Both the position numbers and the translations under genes were made by a program. Shown in pieces: positions 7,401-15,322 of a stretch of DNA of 46,752 nucleotides (its first letter is position 1; each line of letters starts with the position of its first letter). The stretch is taken from assembly GCA_002699125.1 (NCBI GenBank), contig PABI01000137.1:1-46752 (forward strand), given 5' to 3'. Origin of the DNA: Anaerolineaceae bacterium (GTDB lineage: Bacteria > Chloroflexota > Anaerolineae > Promineifilales > Promineifilaceae). The notes under the pieces were generated by a model. The model made no database searches. It saw only the letters and a program-made list of their open reading frames with translations, and was not told the origin of the DNA.

Positions 7401-10013
7401 CGGGTTTTGGCTAAAGGTAGCCGTTGTGCCGGCGGGATTGCCGCTAACGCTTAAGGTCACAGCATCACTGTAGCCCAAAATTGAGGCTACATCGACATCG
7501 TAAACAGCGTCTGCTGGCGCGCAAACGTCCAGGCTTGTCGGTGTCACATCTACCGAGAAGGTGGGTGTCTGAGCACAGTTGTAACAAACAATGGCAAAAT
7601 CCTGGTCGGTTCCGTCACCGCTGTTGGGGATACCATCGCCAGCGATGTTGAAACCGGTAACCGTAATTTCAATTGCGCCGTTCGTGCCAGGCGGCAGGAA
7701 GATCGCTTCATAATTGTTAAGTGGATCCGGCGCCCCACCAGAGATGCTCCATTGGCCAGAGAATACGTTGCCCAGATAAGTGGTCCCGTCTACGTCCGCA
7801 GCCAAATTCAGGTCATTCACCTGCGGGCTGGTGCCGATAGCGCCGGGCGCGTCCGTATAAGCCAGCACAATGCGTACCGGCTGGGCCGGATCGGCAGCGG
7901 CACCTTGCCAGGTCCACGTCTCACCGCTGTTATCAAAGACAACCGATTGATCCAGCAAGAATTTAGCGGCATCGTCGAACATGACAGACATGTTAGGCAT
8001 GCCATACCCCTGATTATTGCTGGGTAACGTGTCATTGGCACTCACGCCGGTTAGATAGGTTGGATGGGCAATCAGGTATGCTTTCATAACGGCCGCACTG
8101 GGTGTTGTGACACCGTAGGTGTTTTCCAACCAGTTGTAAGCCAGTGAAGCCACGCCCGCGACTGCCGGTGTAGAATGGCTGGTCCCGGAGGAAGCAGCAA
8201 AAACCGTCTGTCCGGAAGGCCGGAACTGATCACACACGCCAGAGCCGTTATAGCTGGAATTGGTGCTGGCCGTACCCTGGATGTGGGTACCAGGGGCGAT
8301 CACCTCAGGTTTCACCCGGCCGCCGGGAGATGGCCCACGGCTGGAGAAGCTGATGATATCCATCGCATCGTCCGCGCCGGTGGAGCCAATAAGACAGCCA
8401 TCTGTCCAGCTGCCATCTTCGTCTGAAGGACGCATATTTTCGGATGCACCGACCGTGATCATATTCTTGCCGTTACCAGGAGAGCCAACAGTGGCTGCAC
8501 TGGGACCAGAATTACCGGCGGCAAAGAGGAAGATCATTTCCTGGTTGCCGGCTTCAGTGAGGTCAGCATCACGGGTACCGACATCGAAAGCCTGGGAAGA
8601 GTCATCGTAAGTGCCGGCACAGCCAGAACAGCCCCAGGAGTTGCTGCTGATTTGGGCGCCATTGTCCTGAATGCTTTGAATCAAGCCGGTGTCGGTGCCC
8701 CCACAGTTGCTCAGGTTGAATGAGGGACCAAAGACACGGGTGCCAGCGAAACGGCCGTACGGATTGATCCCCAACCCGCGCTGGAAGCCCAGCGGATCGC
8801 GGAAGGGGAACCCGGCCGTGGTGTCATAACCACCGGCAATGCTCACATTGATGTGACCGTGCCCGTCTGGGCCGCCACCATCAGTCGCACTGGTACAGTT
8901 AGCCACATAGCTCAGGCGTGTGGGATTGGTGATGTCGCCAAATTGGTGCAGTGTAAAGTCGCCTGAATTGACAGTTCCGTTACCAATTCCGTCATCAGTA
9001 ATATCCACAATTGGATAATCGGCCGGGTTTGTACTGAAACCATAGCCAGACAGCCAGGCTAAATAACCTGGGCCGGTGGGCCCGGATTGATCGCCGTTGA
9101 AGTTACCGGCCAAAATCTGGCCCTGTACTTCGTCCAGAAGCTCACGCTCTAACCGCTCTTCGATCCAGTAGACGTCTGGCATATTCGAAATCGCCTCAAC
9201 GTCACTCAAGCGTACGGTAAAGTCCGCATTTTGGAAGGCGAGCACAGGCGCCCAATTTGTGTTTTGGCTGGTTGCCATAGTTTGGATCGCTTGCTCGCTA
9301 TCTTCCTGACGCTTATGTGTAATCATCTGGACCACAACCCGAACTGTCTCATCCGGATTTGTGCTGTTGTTTAGCCGGGCAGTGAGATTGGGACCAATCT
9401 TCAGGGATGAGGACAATACTTGGCTGAATTGCAAAATATCCTCTTCAGCGACCATTCTCTCTAACTGCTCACGGCTAGCGCCATTGGCCCAAAGAAGATA
9501 CCCATTCGTCGCAATGTATTGCACAAGTTTGGCACCGGTACTTTCTACTTCTTGCAGCCATTCATCTTTGATGGGGCCAACAAATTGAACCAGATATAAA
9601 GTTTCTTCTGTTCCCAGCACGGCATCTGCTTCAACAGATGCGGCCGTAGATGCAGTTGCTGCGGCACTAAGCTGGGCGTCAACAGGTACCTGGTTGACCA
9701 ACAGCTGTTCAGCGCTGCTGCTGATCACAACGAGCTTGGCTCGAACATCTGCCGGTAAAGCGTCCAGCGCTGCTTCAGAAACACGATACAGACCAAATGA
9801 GCCGTAATCGTGCCAAAGCGACACATCGTCGTCGTTGTCGGTAAGAACACCAGAAGGTGCAATCACTTTTACAATAGATTCATCGCTGAGATTGTTGCTA
9901 GCAGAGAGATTGCCTGGGGCAATCGTTAATATGAGGATGGCCAACATGGCAACTATAAACAAAAAATGCCATACTCTAATCTTCGGAGTACTTCCTACTG
10001 ATTGCATACGCAT
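4410..10013 (-). CDS. Giant secreted subtilisin-like serine protease (S8) with repeated C-terminal modules and a PxKF domain
   Basis: An 1867-residue exported protease. The start at 10013 is favoured by GGAGGG seven bases upstream (an in-frame ATG at 10028 overlaps that site). A hydrophobic signal segment (HFLFIVAMLAILILTIAPG) is followed by a propeptide-like region of about 270 residues. The catalytic triad is visible: Asp in DITDDGIGNG (about 334), His in DGHGHINVSIAGG (about 385), oxyanion Asn in AAGNSGPS (about 500), Ser in SGTSHSTPAVAG (about 608). Then come a beta-rich domain, an FN3-like segment, three homologous CNG...DWYAQVDD modules separated by two BACON-like WLS...PVTLTV spacers, and a C-terminal domain with FFGPV, PVIFSLNG and the WAGTCRQL block, recognisable as PxKF. 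No sorting motif or anchor is seen, so it is probably secreted or cell-associated through the repeats. It lies alone between a terminator and a long leader. Confidence 0.95.
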   Translation of the reverse strand: MRMQSVGSTPKIRVWHFLFIVAMLAILILTIAPGNLSASNNLSDESIVKVIAPSGVLTDNDDDVSLWHDYGSFGLYRVSEAALDALPADVRAKLVVISSSAEQLLVNQVPVDAQLSAAATASTAASVEADAVLGTEETLYLVQFVGPIKDEWLQEVESTGAKLVQYIATNGYLLWANGASREQLERMVAEEDILQFSQVLSSSLKIGPNLTARLNNSTNPDETVRVVVQMITHKRQEDSEQAIQTMATSQNTNWAPVLAFQNADFTVRLSDVEAISNMPDVYWIEERLERELLDEVQGQILAGNFNGDQSGPTGPGYLAWLSGYGFSTNPADYPIVDITDDGIGNGTVNSGDFTLHQFGDITNPTRLSYVANCTSATDGGGPDGHGHINVSIAGGYDTTAGFPFRDPLGFQRGLGINPYGRFAGTRVFGPSFNLSNCGGTDTGLIQSIQDNGAQISSNSWGCSGCAGTYDDSSQAFDVGTRDADLTEAGNQEMIFLFAAGNSGPSAATVGSPGNGKNMITVGASENMRPSDEDGSWTDGCLIGSTGADDAMDIISFSSRGPSPGGRVKPEVIAPGTHIQGTASTNSSYNGSGVCDQFRPSGQTVFAASSGTSHSTPAVAGVASLAYNWLENTYGVTTPSAAVMKAYLIAHPTYLTGVSANDTLPSNNQGYGMPNMSVMFDDAAKFLLDQSVVFDNSGETWTWQGAAADPAQPVRIVLAYTDAPGAIGTSPQVNDLNLAADVDGTTYLGNVFSGQWSISGGAPDPLNNYEAIFLPPGTNGAIEITVTGFNIAGDGIPNSGDGTDQDFAIVCYNCAQTPTFSVDVTPTSLDVCAPADAVYDVDVASILGYSDAVTLSVSGNPAGTTATFSQNPVLPPGMSELTIGNTGSAAAGSYTLDIEADSTVGTRNRLVDLNLFTAVPIAPDLLTPSDGATNVSFKPSFSWTAVSQASSYLVEVSDDPGFSNIVYSATVADTSHTAATPLFASTTYYWRVTADNVCGNNTSTTFSFTTQAATMICNGAVVEFEDGIPADWEVVDNSGGTGIVWATTADASCGVGNLTNGTGEAACADSDAAGTPAIPFDTELVSNPFDLSGFGTASLDVKANYRDVITGSNDRFEVDVWDGSTWTNELSWDEDHEPEDFSVNLSAYVGQPGIQVRFHYFGDGFDWYAQVDDVNLTCGAASAPIIDVSPGSLAASQGPDLVTTQALAITNNGGSNLDWTIAETDTTCTSPADVSWLSVAPDAGTTIPLDSTAVDVTFDSTGLTPGNYTANLCVDSNDLATPQVQVPVTLTVNPPEVLICNGPAVAFEQGLPSGWQVVDNEGTGVVWTTTADAACEVANLTNGTGEAACVDSDATGFPAVPYDTELWTPLTDLSGWGAVTLDVKAYYRDITTDGNDRFEVDVWDGSTWTTELSWDEDHEPEDFSLNLSGYAGISDTRVRFRYFGDGFDWYALVDDVALTCVESSPPSIAVDPASLSAAQGPDVVSSQSLTIDNNGASPLDWSIDETSTDCTTPADVSWLSASPDMGSTLPLGSDSVEVTLDSSGLAPGDYSATLCVNSNDSTSPTVTVPVTLTVLPPFQLSCNGPIADFNTGLPSGWQVVDNEGTGVVWGTIAQAGESGNYTGGTGDAATASSDAAGSVQYDTELRTYAFDLSDWYTHDELSLNYLANYQNFAGRDFLDLDISTDNGATWTNLLSWNEDHGSFRGSTGEAVSIDLTPYAGMSNLQLRWHYYDPTTSDFDWYAQIDDAGLACIYDFSGFFGPVSNPPQLNRAWAGRTIPVIFSLNGYRGLNILADDYPASQEIDCNTLAPTGPLTPTNTPGNSSLSYHPGTDLYNYPWQTDNSWAGTCRQLIVGLDDGTEHIAYFRFRP
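4750..6985 (-). repeat. Three internal repeats encoding the CNG...DWYAQVDD modules of the subtilase
   Basis: Module copies lie at about 6486-6985, 5637-6130 and 4765-5275. The first two remain close at the DNA level (for example the blocks around 6640-6670 and 5795-5830, encoding RFEVDVWDGSTW), while the third is diverged. Two BACON-like spacers, about 6130-6480 and 5280-5630, are also duplicates. This indicates unit duplication of roughly 850 bp within the gene. Confidence 0.85.
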
Positions 10014-10097
10014 TAAAAGACCCTCCATACGTCTGTTATGATGCTGTAGCTAAGTTTGGATAAGTAATATGCTTGTGGTAAGTGGCGTGGAACCAGC

Positions 10098-10136
10098 CTA
10101 AAAGAACTTAGACATCAATATTGTATTCACCTCCTT
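10098..10136 (-). other. Orphan Shine-Dalgarno site with possible leader peptide
   Basis: On the minus strand AAGGAGGTG (10128-10136) is the best ribosome site in the region. It is followed at nine bases by TTG, then ATG, and the frame TTG-ATG-TCT-AAG-TTC-TTT-TAG closes after six sense codons at 10098. It may be a regulatory upstream peptide, or the remains of a lost gene. Confidence 0.3.
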
Positions 10137-10198
10137 CACGCTATTAGCTCCAGAGTGAGGTGTTGATGTTGGCTGCGTTGAATCTGGGCGTTGTTTCA

Positions 10199-10256
10199 CA
10201 GCCTGCGGGGAACATTTGGCATGTCAGGACACGCCAAAATGCAGCAGAGCAGGCTG
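10199..10256. repeat. Nested inverted repeat in the subtilase leader
   Basis: Outer arms CAGCCTGC (10199-10206) and GCAGGCTG (10249-10256) enclose an inner near-palindrome TTTGGC-a-TGTC-ag-GACA-c-GCCAAA (10215-10238). The two-base centre is too small for an RNA loop without fraying, so the inner part may be a protein-binding site rather than a hairpin. Confidence 0.5.
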
Positions 10257-10318
10257 CAAAGCTTCTCTGCAAAATTATGGTTGATTTAGCTTACTGCTCA
10301 GTGAAAATACAAGATTAG

Positions 10319-10347
10319 ATTATGTACTGCCGAAGTGTTGAGATCAA
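10319..10347 (-). promoter_or_regulatory. Probable promoter of the subtilase gene
   Basis: On the minus strand TTGATC (10342-10347), an exact 17-bp spacer, then CATAAT (10319-10324). Both boxes are one or two bases from consensus. It faces the subtilase. Confidence 0.45.
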
Positions 10348-10467
10348 GTCGCCGTGTTAGATTTGGTACTATCTTCTAAAATATTACTTCCCATAAATCC
10401 TAAGAATTGTTGCCCAGTTATCCTTAAGAAACAACTTACAAAACCGTTTCAGGACTGCTAAAAGGTA

Positions 10468-11280
10468 TTAGACTACCAGTAATGGCCTGTCGGCCTGGCT
10501 GATAATCTCGTGGGCCAGATCGTCCAACAAGAAGCGTTCCCACCCTTTGCCTTGGTGGGCGCCAATCACGACCAGGTCATAATCACCGCTTTGCATCTCG
10601 TCTAGAATCTCGCGCACAACCAAACCATGCCGCACTTTTGCCTCCAGGTCTACATTCAGTTTTGCCAGCCGGGCCAGATCAGATTCCAAGAAGCTGCCTT
10701 CAACGGTGTGCTTTTCCATGAGTTCATTGGCGCTGGCGCGCAGCTCCCACCCGCGCACGCCTGGGGCTGCGGCCATTTGTGACATGACGTGGAGGGCCGT
10801 TAGTTTGTCAACTTTTCTTAGGAGGGGTGAAAGTTGATTGATCAGGCGGTTGAGCAGTGAAGGATCACGACCGCTTTCACAAACGAGGACCCGGCGTAAC
10901 GGCCGTATCTCGCCACGGGCAACTAATACCGGGCATGGCAACTGGCTAATAACCCGTTCGACTGTTGGGGCCAGCAGCCGACTGGTAAGCCAACGCTGAG
11001 ACTCCTCACCAATAATAACCAGGTGATGGTTGTTCGCTGCTACCTCGCGCACAATTTCTTCGGCCGTTTGCCCCACACGAATTTTGGTTTGCAGGGAAAC
11101 GTGTTCAGGTATCAATGTTTTTGTCCGAATCAAGATTGATTCAGCCTGCGTGCGTTCCGTCTCATGTTTAATCACAATGAGCAGGGTCAACGAACCATTT
11201 GTTATTGTGGCTACTGCTTCCCCCAGGCGAACTGCCAGATCAGACTCAGGAGAACCATCCGTTGCAATGAGAATGTGCAT
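10468..11280 (-). CDS. Tandem universal stress protein (two UspA domains)
   Basis: 270 residues made of two Usp folds, about 1-125 (MHILIATDGSPESDLAVRL to CPVLVARG) and 130-270 (RRVLVCESGRDPSLL to DRPLLVV). In both copies the ATP-binding signature G-x2-G-x9-G-S/T is degraded (GEESQRWLTSRLLAPTVERV; GAHQGKGWERFLLDDLAHEI), so nucleotide binding is doubtful, more like the UspA than the UspFG subgroup. Cytosolic. The start has AGGAGGG ten bases upstream. It lies 23 bases after the phosphate-carrier-type gene and is probably its operon partner; Usp domains are often attached to or encoded beside ion transporters, which suggests a regulatory or stress-coupling role for the carrier. Confidence 0.9.
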   Translation of the reverse strand: MHILIATDGSPESDLAVRLGEAVATITNGSLTLLIVIKHETERTQAESILIRTKTLIPEHVSLQTKIRVGQTAEEIVREVAANNHHLVIIGEESQRWLTSRLLAPTVERVISQLPCPVLVARGEIRPLRRVLVCESGRDPSLLNRLINQLSPLLRKVDKLTALHVMSQMAAAPGVRGWELRASANELMEKHTVEGSFLESDLARLAKLNVDLEAKVRHGLVVREILDEMQSGDYDLVVIGAHQGKGWERFLLDDLAHEIISQADRPLLVV

Positions 11281-11303
11281 ATTATTTGTACCCTCCTACA
11301 AAC

Positions 11304-12425
11304 TCATAAAAATAGCAAAACAATCGGCACAATCAGAATTGTCACCATAAAGATGGCTAACTTGCGATTGTTTTCTGTGATGCCGTTGACCAGATCGAGC
11401 ATTTTTTCCTGGTAAATGTTATAGAATACGGCCAAAATAATAAATGAGACGATGGTGATGCTCAACATTTCGATAAGGACAACAGTAAACGAGCCGGGAT
11501 TATTTAGTAAAACGGCCGCTAGCAAAGTATCTACAAATGTTGTGATGTTTGCTCCCATAATATACGGTATCACATTTTCTCGCCGCACAAAGCCACGCTG
11601 GCTCAAGGGTACCAAGATGCTTAACGAGACGCTCACCGACATGGAGATGAGTGTAATCCCAGCCCCTAGCATAAACATCACCCAGGGCTGGTATACCAGC
11701 CGGGACATACGGCCGACATGGCTTTCTTTCAAGCTCATTTGTGGCAGGCATTTATCAAACAGGTTAAAGCTGATCATGATGAAGGCAAAACCAACTAAAA
11801 AGAGTGACCAGCGTGGCAGGAATCCTAGAAAAACGGCCGTAATCGGATCAAATATCAGATCCGTGGCCGAGGTAAGGAAGGCGCCTGATTGCAGCTGAAC
11901 GGCATCTAGCCAACCGCTGGCCAAAAGCAGTAGACCCACGGCCAAAGCAATGAGGTAAGTTGAGCCTGTCACAATTAAAGAAAGTAAGCCCATGCTCAGG
12001 CTGGTGCCCCGGTTACGGCCACGCAATACATAAATAAAGCCGATGAATAAGACAATGAAACTGGCCCCCAACCGGCTGCCGGTGATCATGGTGAAGGCTC
12101 CCATCTGATCGATTACCCCGGCATCAAAAAAAGTTAGCGCCGCCGCCGCTACAGGGGATCCGCTCATCACCAGGTAAGCAAACAGCCAGCCAAAGCCAAG
12201 GCTGTTTGCCGGATTTGTCACATGAAATTGGTCACGTACTAGGGGAGCCAGATCGCGTGCGCCTTCCTTCATGAGGGTAATGGCTAAAATAAACAGAAAG
12301 AGGCTGATGAAAAACAGACCCACTTTAGCGAGTCTTCGTAAAGCGGTTTGTATTTTGCTGCGATGTGGTAATGTTTGTTGGACGGTTTCAGAGATGCCGA
12401 TTTCGGTATTTACTGAATCGTTCAT
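11304..12425 (-). CDS. Na+/phosphate cotransporter-type (NptA/PF02690-like) membrane protein
   Basis: 373 residues with about nine membrane helices. Two inverted-repeat-like segments are visible: MSGSPVAAAALTFFDAG with GSRLGASFIVL in the first half, and MGANITTFVDTLLAAVLLNNP in the second; GANxTT followed by small residues is the recognisable element of the Na/Pi-II family. The canonical QSSSAT motif is not intact, so substrate is less certain. Its position directly after pstB and behind a set of GGTAACA direct repeats supports phosphate (or a related anion) as cargo and Pho control. GGAG lies 11 bases upstream of the start. The usp gene follows at 23 bases. A low-affinity phosphate carrier beside the high-affinity Pst system is the likely role. 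Confidence 0.7.
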   Translation of the reverse strand: MNDSVNTEIGISETVQQTLPHRSKIQTALRRLAKVGLFFISLFLFILAITLMKEGARDLAPLVRDQFHVTNPANSLGFGWLFAYLVMSGSPVAAAALTFFDAGVIDQMGAFTMITGSRLGASFIVLFIGFIYVLRGRNRGTSLSMGLLSLIVTGSTYLIALAVGLLLLASGWLDAVQLQSGAFLTSATDLIFDPITAVFLGFLPRWSLFLVGFAFIMISFNLFDKCLPQMSLKESHVGRMSRLVYQPWVMFMLGAGITLISMSVSVSLSILVPLSQRGFVRRENVIPYIMGANITTFVDTLLAAVLLNNPGSFTVVLIEMLSITIVSFIILAVFYNIYQEKMLDLVNGITENNRKLAIFMVTILIVPIVLLFL

Positions 12426-12540
12426 AATATTTCACCGCTCCTTTTGGTTTGTTCCTACATACGGCCGTTTTCCGGCCAATCGTCACATGTTTACAACCAT
12501 AGAATACTGGGAATGGCAGGACTGCTGAGGTACGGTTAAT

Positions 12541-12605
12541 GGTAACAGAGAAAAAAGTCGCTCACCGTCTCAAGGCGGTAACAGGCTGGTAACAAGCTGG
12601 TAACA
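12541..12605 (-). promoter_or_regulatory. Candidate Pho boxes upstream of the Na/Pi-type carrier
   Basis: GGTAACA occurs at 12577, 12588 and 12599 with exact 11-bp periodicity, plus one copy at 12541. On the coding (minus) strand they read TGTTACC. PhoB/PhoP-type regulators bind direct repeats spaced by 11 bp. The same word and orientation occur in front of pstS. Confidence 0.65.
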
Positions 12606-12613
12606 AACCAACA

Positions 12614-13363
12614 TCAACCTATTTCTCGCGCCAGGTACGCTTGAGTTAGCTTCTGAACCGGTTGGGCAAAAAATGGCTGGACCGGACCATGCTCTACAAG
12701 CTCACCCAACCACATAAAAGCGACGTAATCTGCCAGCCGGCGTGCCTGGTCAATATCATGCGTCACCATGATGACGGTGTATTTCCCCTTTAACGTACGC
12801 AGCAGCGTCTCAATACCGCGGGCTGAAATGGGGTCTAAAGACGCCGTGGATTCGTCACACAGCAAAATTTCTGGCTCCACTGCCAATGATCGGGCCAGGC
12901 AAAGCCGCTGCTGCTGGCCAACAGACAAATCCTTGGCCGGGGACTTAAGCCGGTCGCGCACTTCATCCCATAGCCCTACAGCCTCCAGGCGGCTCTGTAC
13001 GATGGCGTTGAGGTTGCCGTGGGTACGGCCGTGTATACGCGGTCCATAAGCGACATTGTCGTAAATAGAAAGCGGCAGCGGGAAAGGCTTCTGCGCCAAC
13101 AGGCCAATGCGCGTTCGGGTTTCTGTTGCGTCCACCTGGCGATCGTAGATGTTACGGCCGTTCAACAATACCTGCCCTGATACACGCACCTGTTCATCGA
13201 GATCCAGCAGCCGGTTCAAGCTCTTCAGCAAGGTTGATTTACCACAGCCCGATGGCCCAATGACGGCCGTAATTTGTCCCAATGGCATGTTAAGGTTAAT
13301 AGATTTGAGCGCATGTTGCTTGCCATACCAGACGTTCAAATTGCGAATAGATAACGATTGCAT
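12614..13363 (-). CDS. pstB: Phosphate ABC transporter ATP-binding protein PstB
   Basis: 249 residues, a cytosolic ABC ATPase that energises high-affinity phosphate uptake. Walker A is GPSGCGKST (about 36-44), the signature LSVGQQQRL (about 146), Walker B ILLCDESTASLDP with the catalytic Glu, and the switch His in MVTHDIDQ. The usual DEP is DES here, an uncommon but conservative change. AGGAG lies seven bases upstream of the start. It is the last gene of pstSCAB; a 65-bp gap with a hairpin separates it from pstA. No phoU follows, as it often does; a Na/Pi-type carrier does instead. Confidence 0.95.
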   Translation of the reverse strand: MQSLSIRNLNVWYGKQHALKSINLNMPLGQITAVIGPSGCGKSTLLKSLNRLLDLDEQVRVSGQVLLNGRNIYDRQVDATETRTRIGLLAQKPFPLPLSIYDNVAYGPRIHGRTHGNLNAIVQSRLEAVGLWDEVRDRLKSPAKDLSVGQQQRLCLARSLAVEPEILLCDESTASLDPISARGIETLLRTLKGKYTVIMVTHDIDQARRLADYVAFMWLGELVEHGPVQPFFAQPVQKLTQAYLAREIG

Positions 13364-13396
13364 GGACAGCTCCTTTTAAGATAAGCGATGTTCCGT

Positions 13397-13423
13397 AATC
13401 GGTAATCAAACGGATTGCCGATT
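13397..13423. repeat. Hairpin-forming sequence between pstA and pstB
   Basis: AATCGGTAATC (13397-13407), loop AAACG, GATTGCCGATT (13413-13423): ten of eleven positions pair. The adjacent 15-mer TTCCGTAATCGGTAA (13391-13405) recurs exactly at 37012-37026. There is no T-run, so processing or mRNA stability is more likely than termination. Confidence 0.6.
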
Positions 13424-13428
13424 TCTGT

Positions 13429-14277
13429 TCACCGAATCACATGCCGTCCCAATCGAGACAGGGAAAGATGGGCCAGCAGGCTGATGACGAGAATCATTAT
13501 GGTCAGAACCAGGGCTGAGGCGTAGGCACGCGCCTGCACTTCCGGGAAAGGAGTGCTGAGCTGGAAGAAGATAGCCAGAGGCAGCGATGCGACGGGCTGC
13601 AAGAGCGATTGCGGCATCGCGTTGGTGTAACCGGCGGTAAATAGCACCGAAGCGGCGTCGCCAATGCCACGACCAAATGCCAGCAAAACGGCCGTTACCA
13701 ACCCCGGCACCGTCTGTCGCAGCAAGATGCCTAAAAACTCCAGCCGGGTGGCCCCCAATGCGTAGGTTGATTCCGCCAGCTGGCGCGGGGCCAGGTTGAC
13801 CACTTCGTCGAAAGTACGGGCTAAAATAGGGAGCACTACCAGCGCGAGGGCGATGATGCCTGCCAGCAGCGAGGCTCGCAGCCCCAGGAAGATCATCAAA
13901 GCAAAGGCAAACGCACCATACACAATGCTGGGAATGCCCCACATGATGTCTAAACTCAGGCGAACCAGGCTGGCGCGACGGCCGTTACCCAAATAACCAT
14001 GCAAATAAAGCACCACCGGCACGGCCAGCAGCGCGGCCAGCAAAGTGGATCCCCCCGCCAGATAAAGCGAGCCGACGATTGCGTTAAGAATTCCCCCACC
14101 CCCACCCAGGTAAAAAGCGGCCTGCGGCGGCTGTGAGATCATTTCCCAACTGAGTGCCCCCACGCCCCGCCAGAAGATAACGCCTAGAATGAGCAGCAGA
14201 ACGGCCGAAGCCGCCGCCAATGAGGCCCGCATCAGCCAGACAAAAAATTGCTCTTCCACTTTTCGCCTTCGTCTCAT
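13429..14277 (-). CDS. pstA: Phosphate ABC transporter permease PstA
   Basis: 282 residues, six membrane helices, inner membrane. The cytoplasmic EAA loop is visible as RQLAESTYALGATRLEFLGILLRQTVPGL-like sequence (about 175-200), and GIGDAASVLFTAG is the PstA-specific GxGDAA element. It pairs with PstC as the translocation channel of the Pst complex. AGGAG lies eight bases before the ATG at 14277. It follows pstC after a 44-base gap and precedes pstB. Confidence 0.93.
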   Translation of the reverse strand: MRRRRKVEEQFFVWLMRASLAAASAVLLLILGVIFWRGVGALSWEMISQPPQAAFYLGGGGGILNAIVGSLYLAGGSTLLAALLAVPVVLYLHGYLGNGRRASLVRLSLDIMWGIPSIVYGAFAFALMIFLGLRASLLAGIIALALVVLPILARTFDEVVNLAPRQLAESTYALGATRLEFLGILLRQTVPGLVTAVLLAFGRGIGDAASVLFTAGYTNAMPQSLLQPVASLPLAIFFQLSTPFPEVQARAYASALVLTIMILVISLLAHLSLSRLGRHVIR

Positions 14278-14321
14278 CTGTAATACTCCTGGAAATCTGC
14301 GGGAAAATCCCCTTTCGATTC

Positions 14322-15320
14322 CTATGCTGTGACAGAACGCTGTACCCGCACAATGACGAATCGAGCCAAAATGTTAAAGGCCAATACCACCGCCAACAGC
14401 AGCAGCGCTGCCCCCATTAGCGCCGATTCATACAGCGGGACCGACATCATCTCACCATAATTGTTGGCAATAAGTGCCGGCAACGAGTAAGCGGCATCAA
14501 ACAGTGATTGCGGCGACTGCACCATGTTGCCGATGAGCATCGTCACCGCCAGGGTTTCACCAAACGCTCGTGAGAGACCCAAAACCACGGCGGCCAGCAC
14601 GCCGCCCAACGCCTGCCGTCGCACGATGAGCTTGGTTGCTTCCCATCTTGTGGCACCCAGGCAAAGGGCTGCTTCCCGCACTTCTTTGGGTGCAGCGCGC
14701 AGCACCTCTTCGGTAACGGCCACGACCAGCGGAAAAACCATCACGCCCAGCACAAAACCGGCGGAGAGCAATCCGTAGCCACTTGGATTGGTGCGGCTGA
14801 ATAAAGGAATGGACTGGCCCAGTGTGCCATCTATCCTGGGACCAAGATAGTCGCGCACCAGAGGCACGATAAACAAAACACCCCACAAACCATAAACCAC
14901 CGAGGGAATGCCTACCAACAAATCTAGCGTTGGTTTTAACACGCCGCGCAGGCGGGTAGACATATATTCCGCCAGGTAGATGCCGCTAAAAATGGCCGGT
15001 ACCACTGAAAAAATCACGGCCACCAATGTCACGGCCATACTGCCGCTAATGAACGGGGCAAAGCCAAATTCGCCGCGCAAGGGATGCCAGGCTGGAGAGG
15101 TGAGCAGCTCGCCCAACGGGTAGGCTGCCAGCAGTGGCCAGGTGCGAAGCAGCAACGCTACAGCCATCAGCACAATGACGCTAATGACGGCCGTAGTAAC
15201 CACTCCTAAACTGTACCGGGCTATTTGCTCTTTAGCCTGCCGCCCACGGCTAACTTGCCGGGGCAGCCACCGGTGCCCAATTTGCTGACGCGTTGCGATG
15301 TTTTGTTTGGTGATTTCCAT
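14322..15320 (-). CDS. pstC: Phosphate ABC transporter permease PstC
   Basis: 332 residues from the ATG at 15320. A longer frame runs back to 15422 inside pstS, but GGAGGG six bases before 15320 and the position two bases after the pstS stop make the shorter protein the right one. It has a cytoplasmic N-terminus rich in Gln/Arg, then six membrane helices, the segment GIPSVVYGLWGVLF typical of PstC, the EAA loop (KEVREAALCLGATRWEATKLIV, described here by its first residues) and FGETLAVTMLIGN. It forms the phosphate channel with PstA. Tight spacing to pstS implies translational coupling. Confidence 0.94.
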   Translation of the reverse strand: MEITKQNIATRQQIGHRWLPRQVSRGRQAKEQIARYSLGVVTTAVISVIVLMAVALLLRTWPLLAAYPLGELLTSPAWHPLRGEFGFAPFISGSMAVTLVAVIFSVVPAIFSGIYLAEYMSTRLRGVLKPTLDLLVGIPSVVYGLWGVLFIVPLVRDYLGPRIDGTLGQSIPLFSRTNPSGYGLLSAGFVLGVMVFPLVVAVTEEVLRAAPKEVREAALCLGATRWEATKLIVRRQALGGVLAAVVLGLSRAFGETLAVTMLIGNMVQSPQSLFDAAYSLPALIANNYGEMMSVPLYESALMGAALLLLAVVLAFNILARFVIVRVQRSVTA

Positions 15321-15322
15321 TA

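Larger units (their letters stand above)
10014..10467 (-). other. Non-coding leader region of the subtilase
   Basis: About 450 bases without a convincing long ORF. It contains a probable promoter (10319-10347), a nested inverted repeat (10199-10256) and an unusually strong ribosome-binding site followed only by a six-codon frame (10098-10136). If the promoter call is right, the subtilase mRNA has an untranslated leader near 300 bases. Confidence 0.5.

Noticed and set aside
13406..13942. 178-codon minus-strand frame overlapping pstA
   Set aside because: Different frame of the same strand as pstA, which has complete permease features and a ribosome site.
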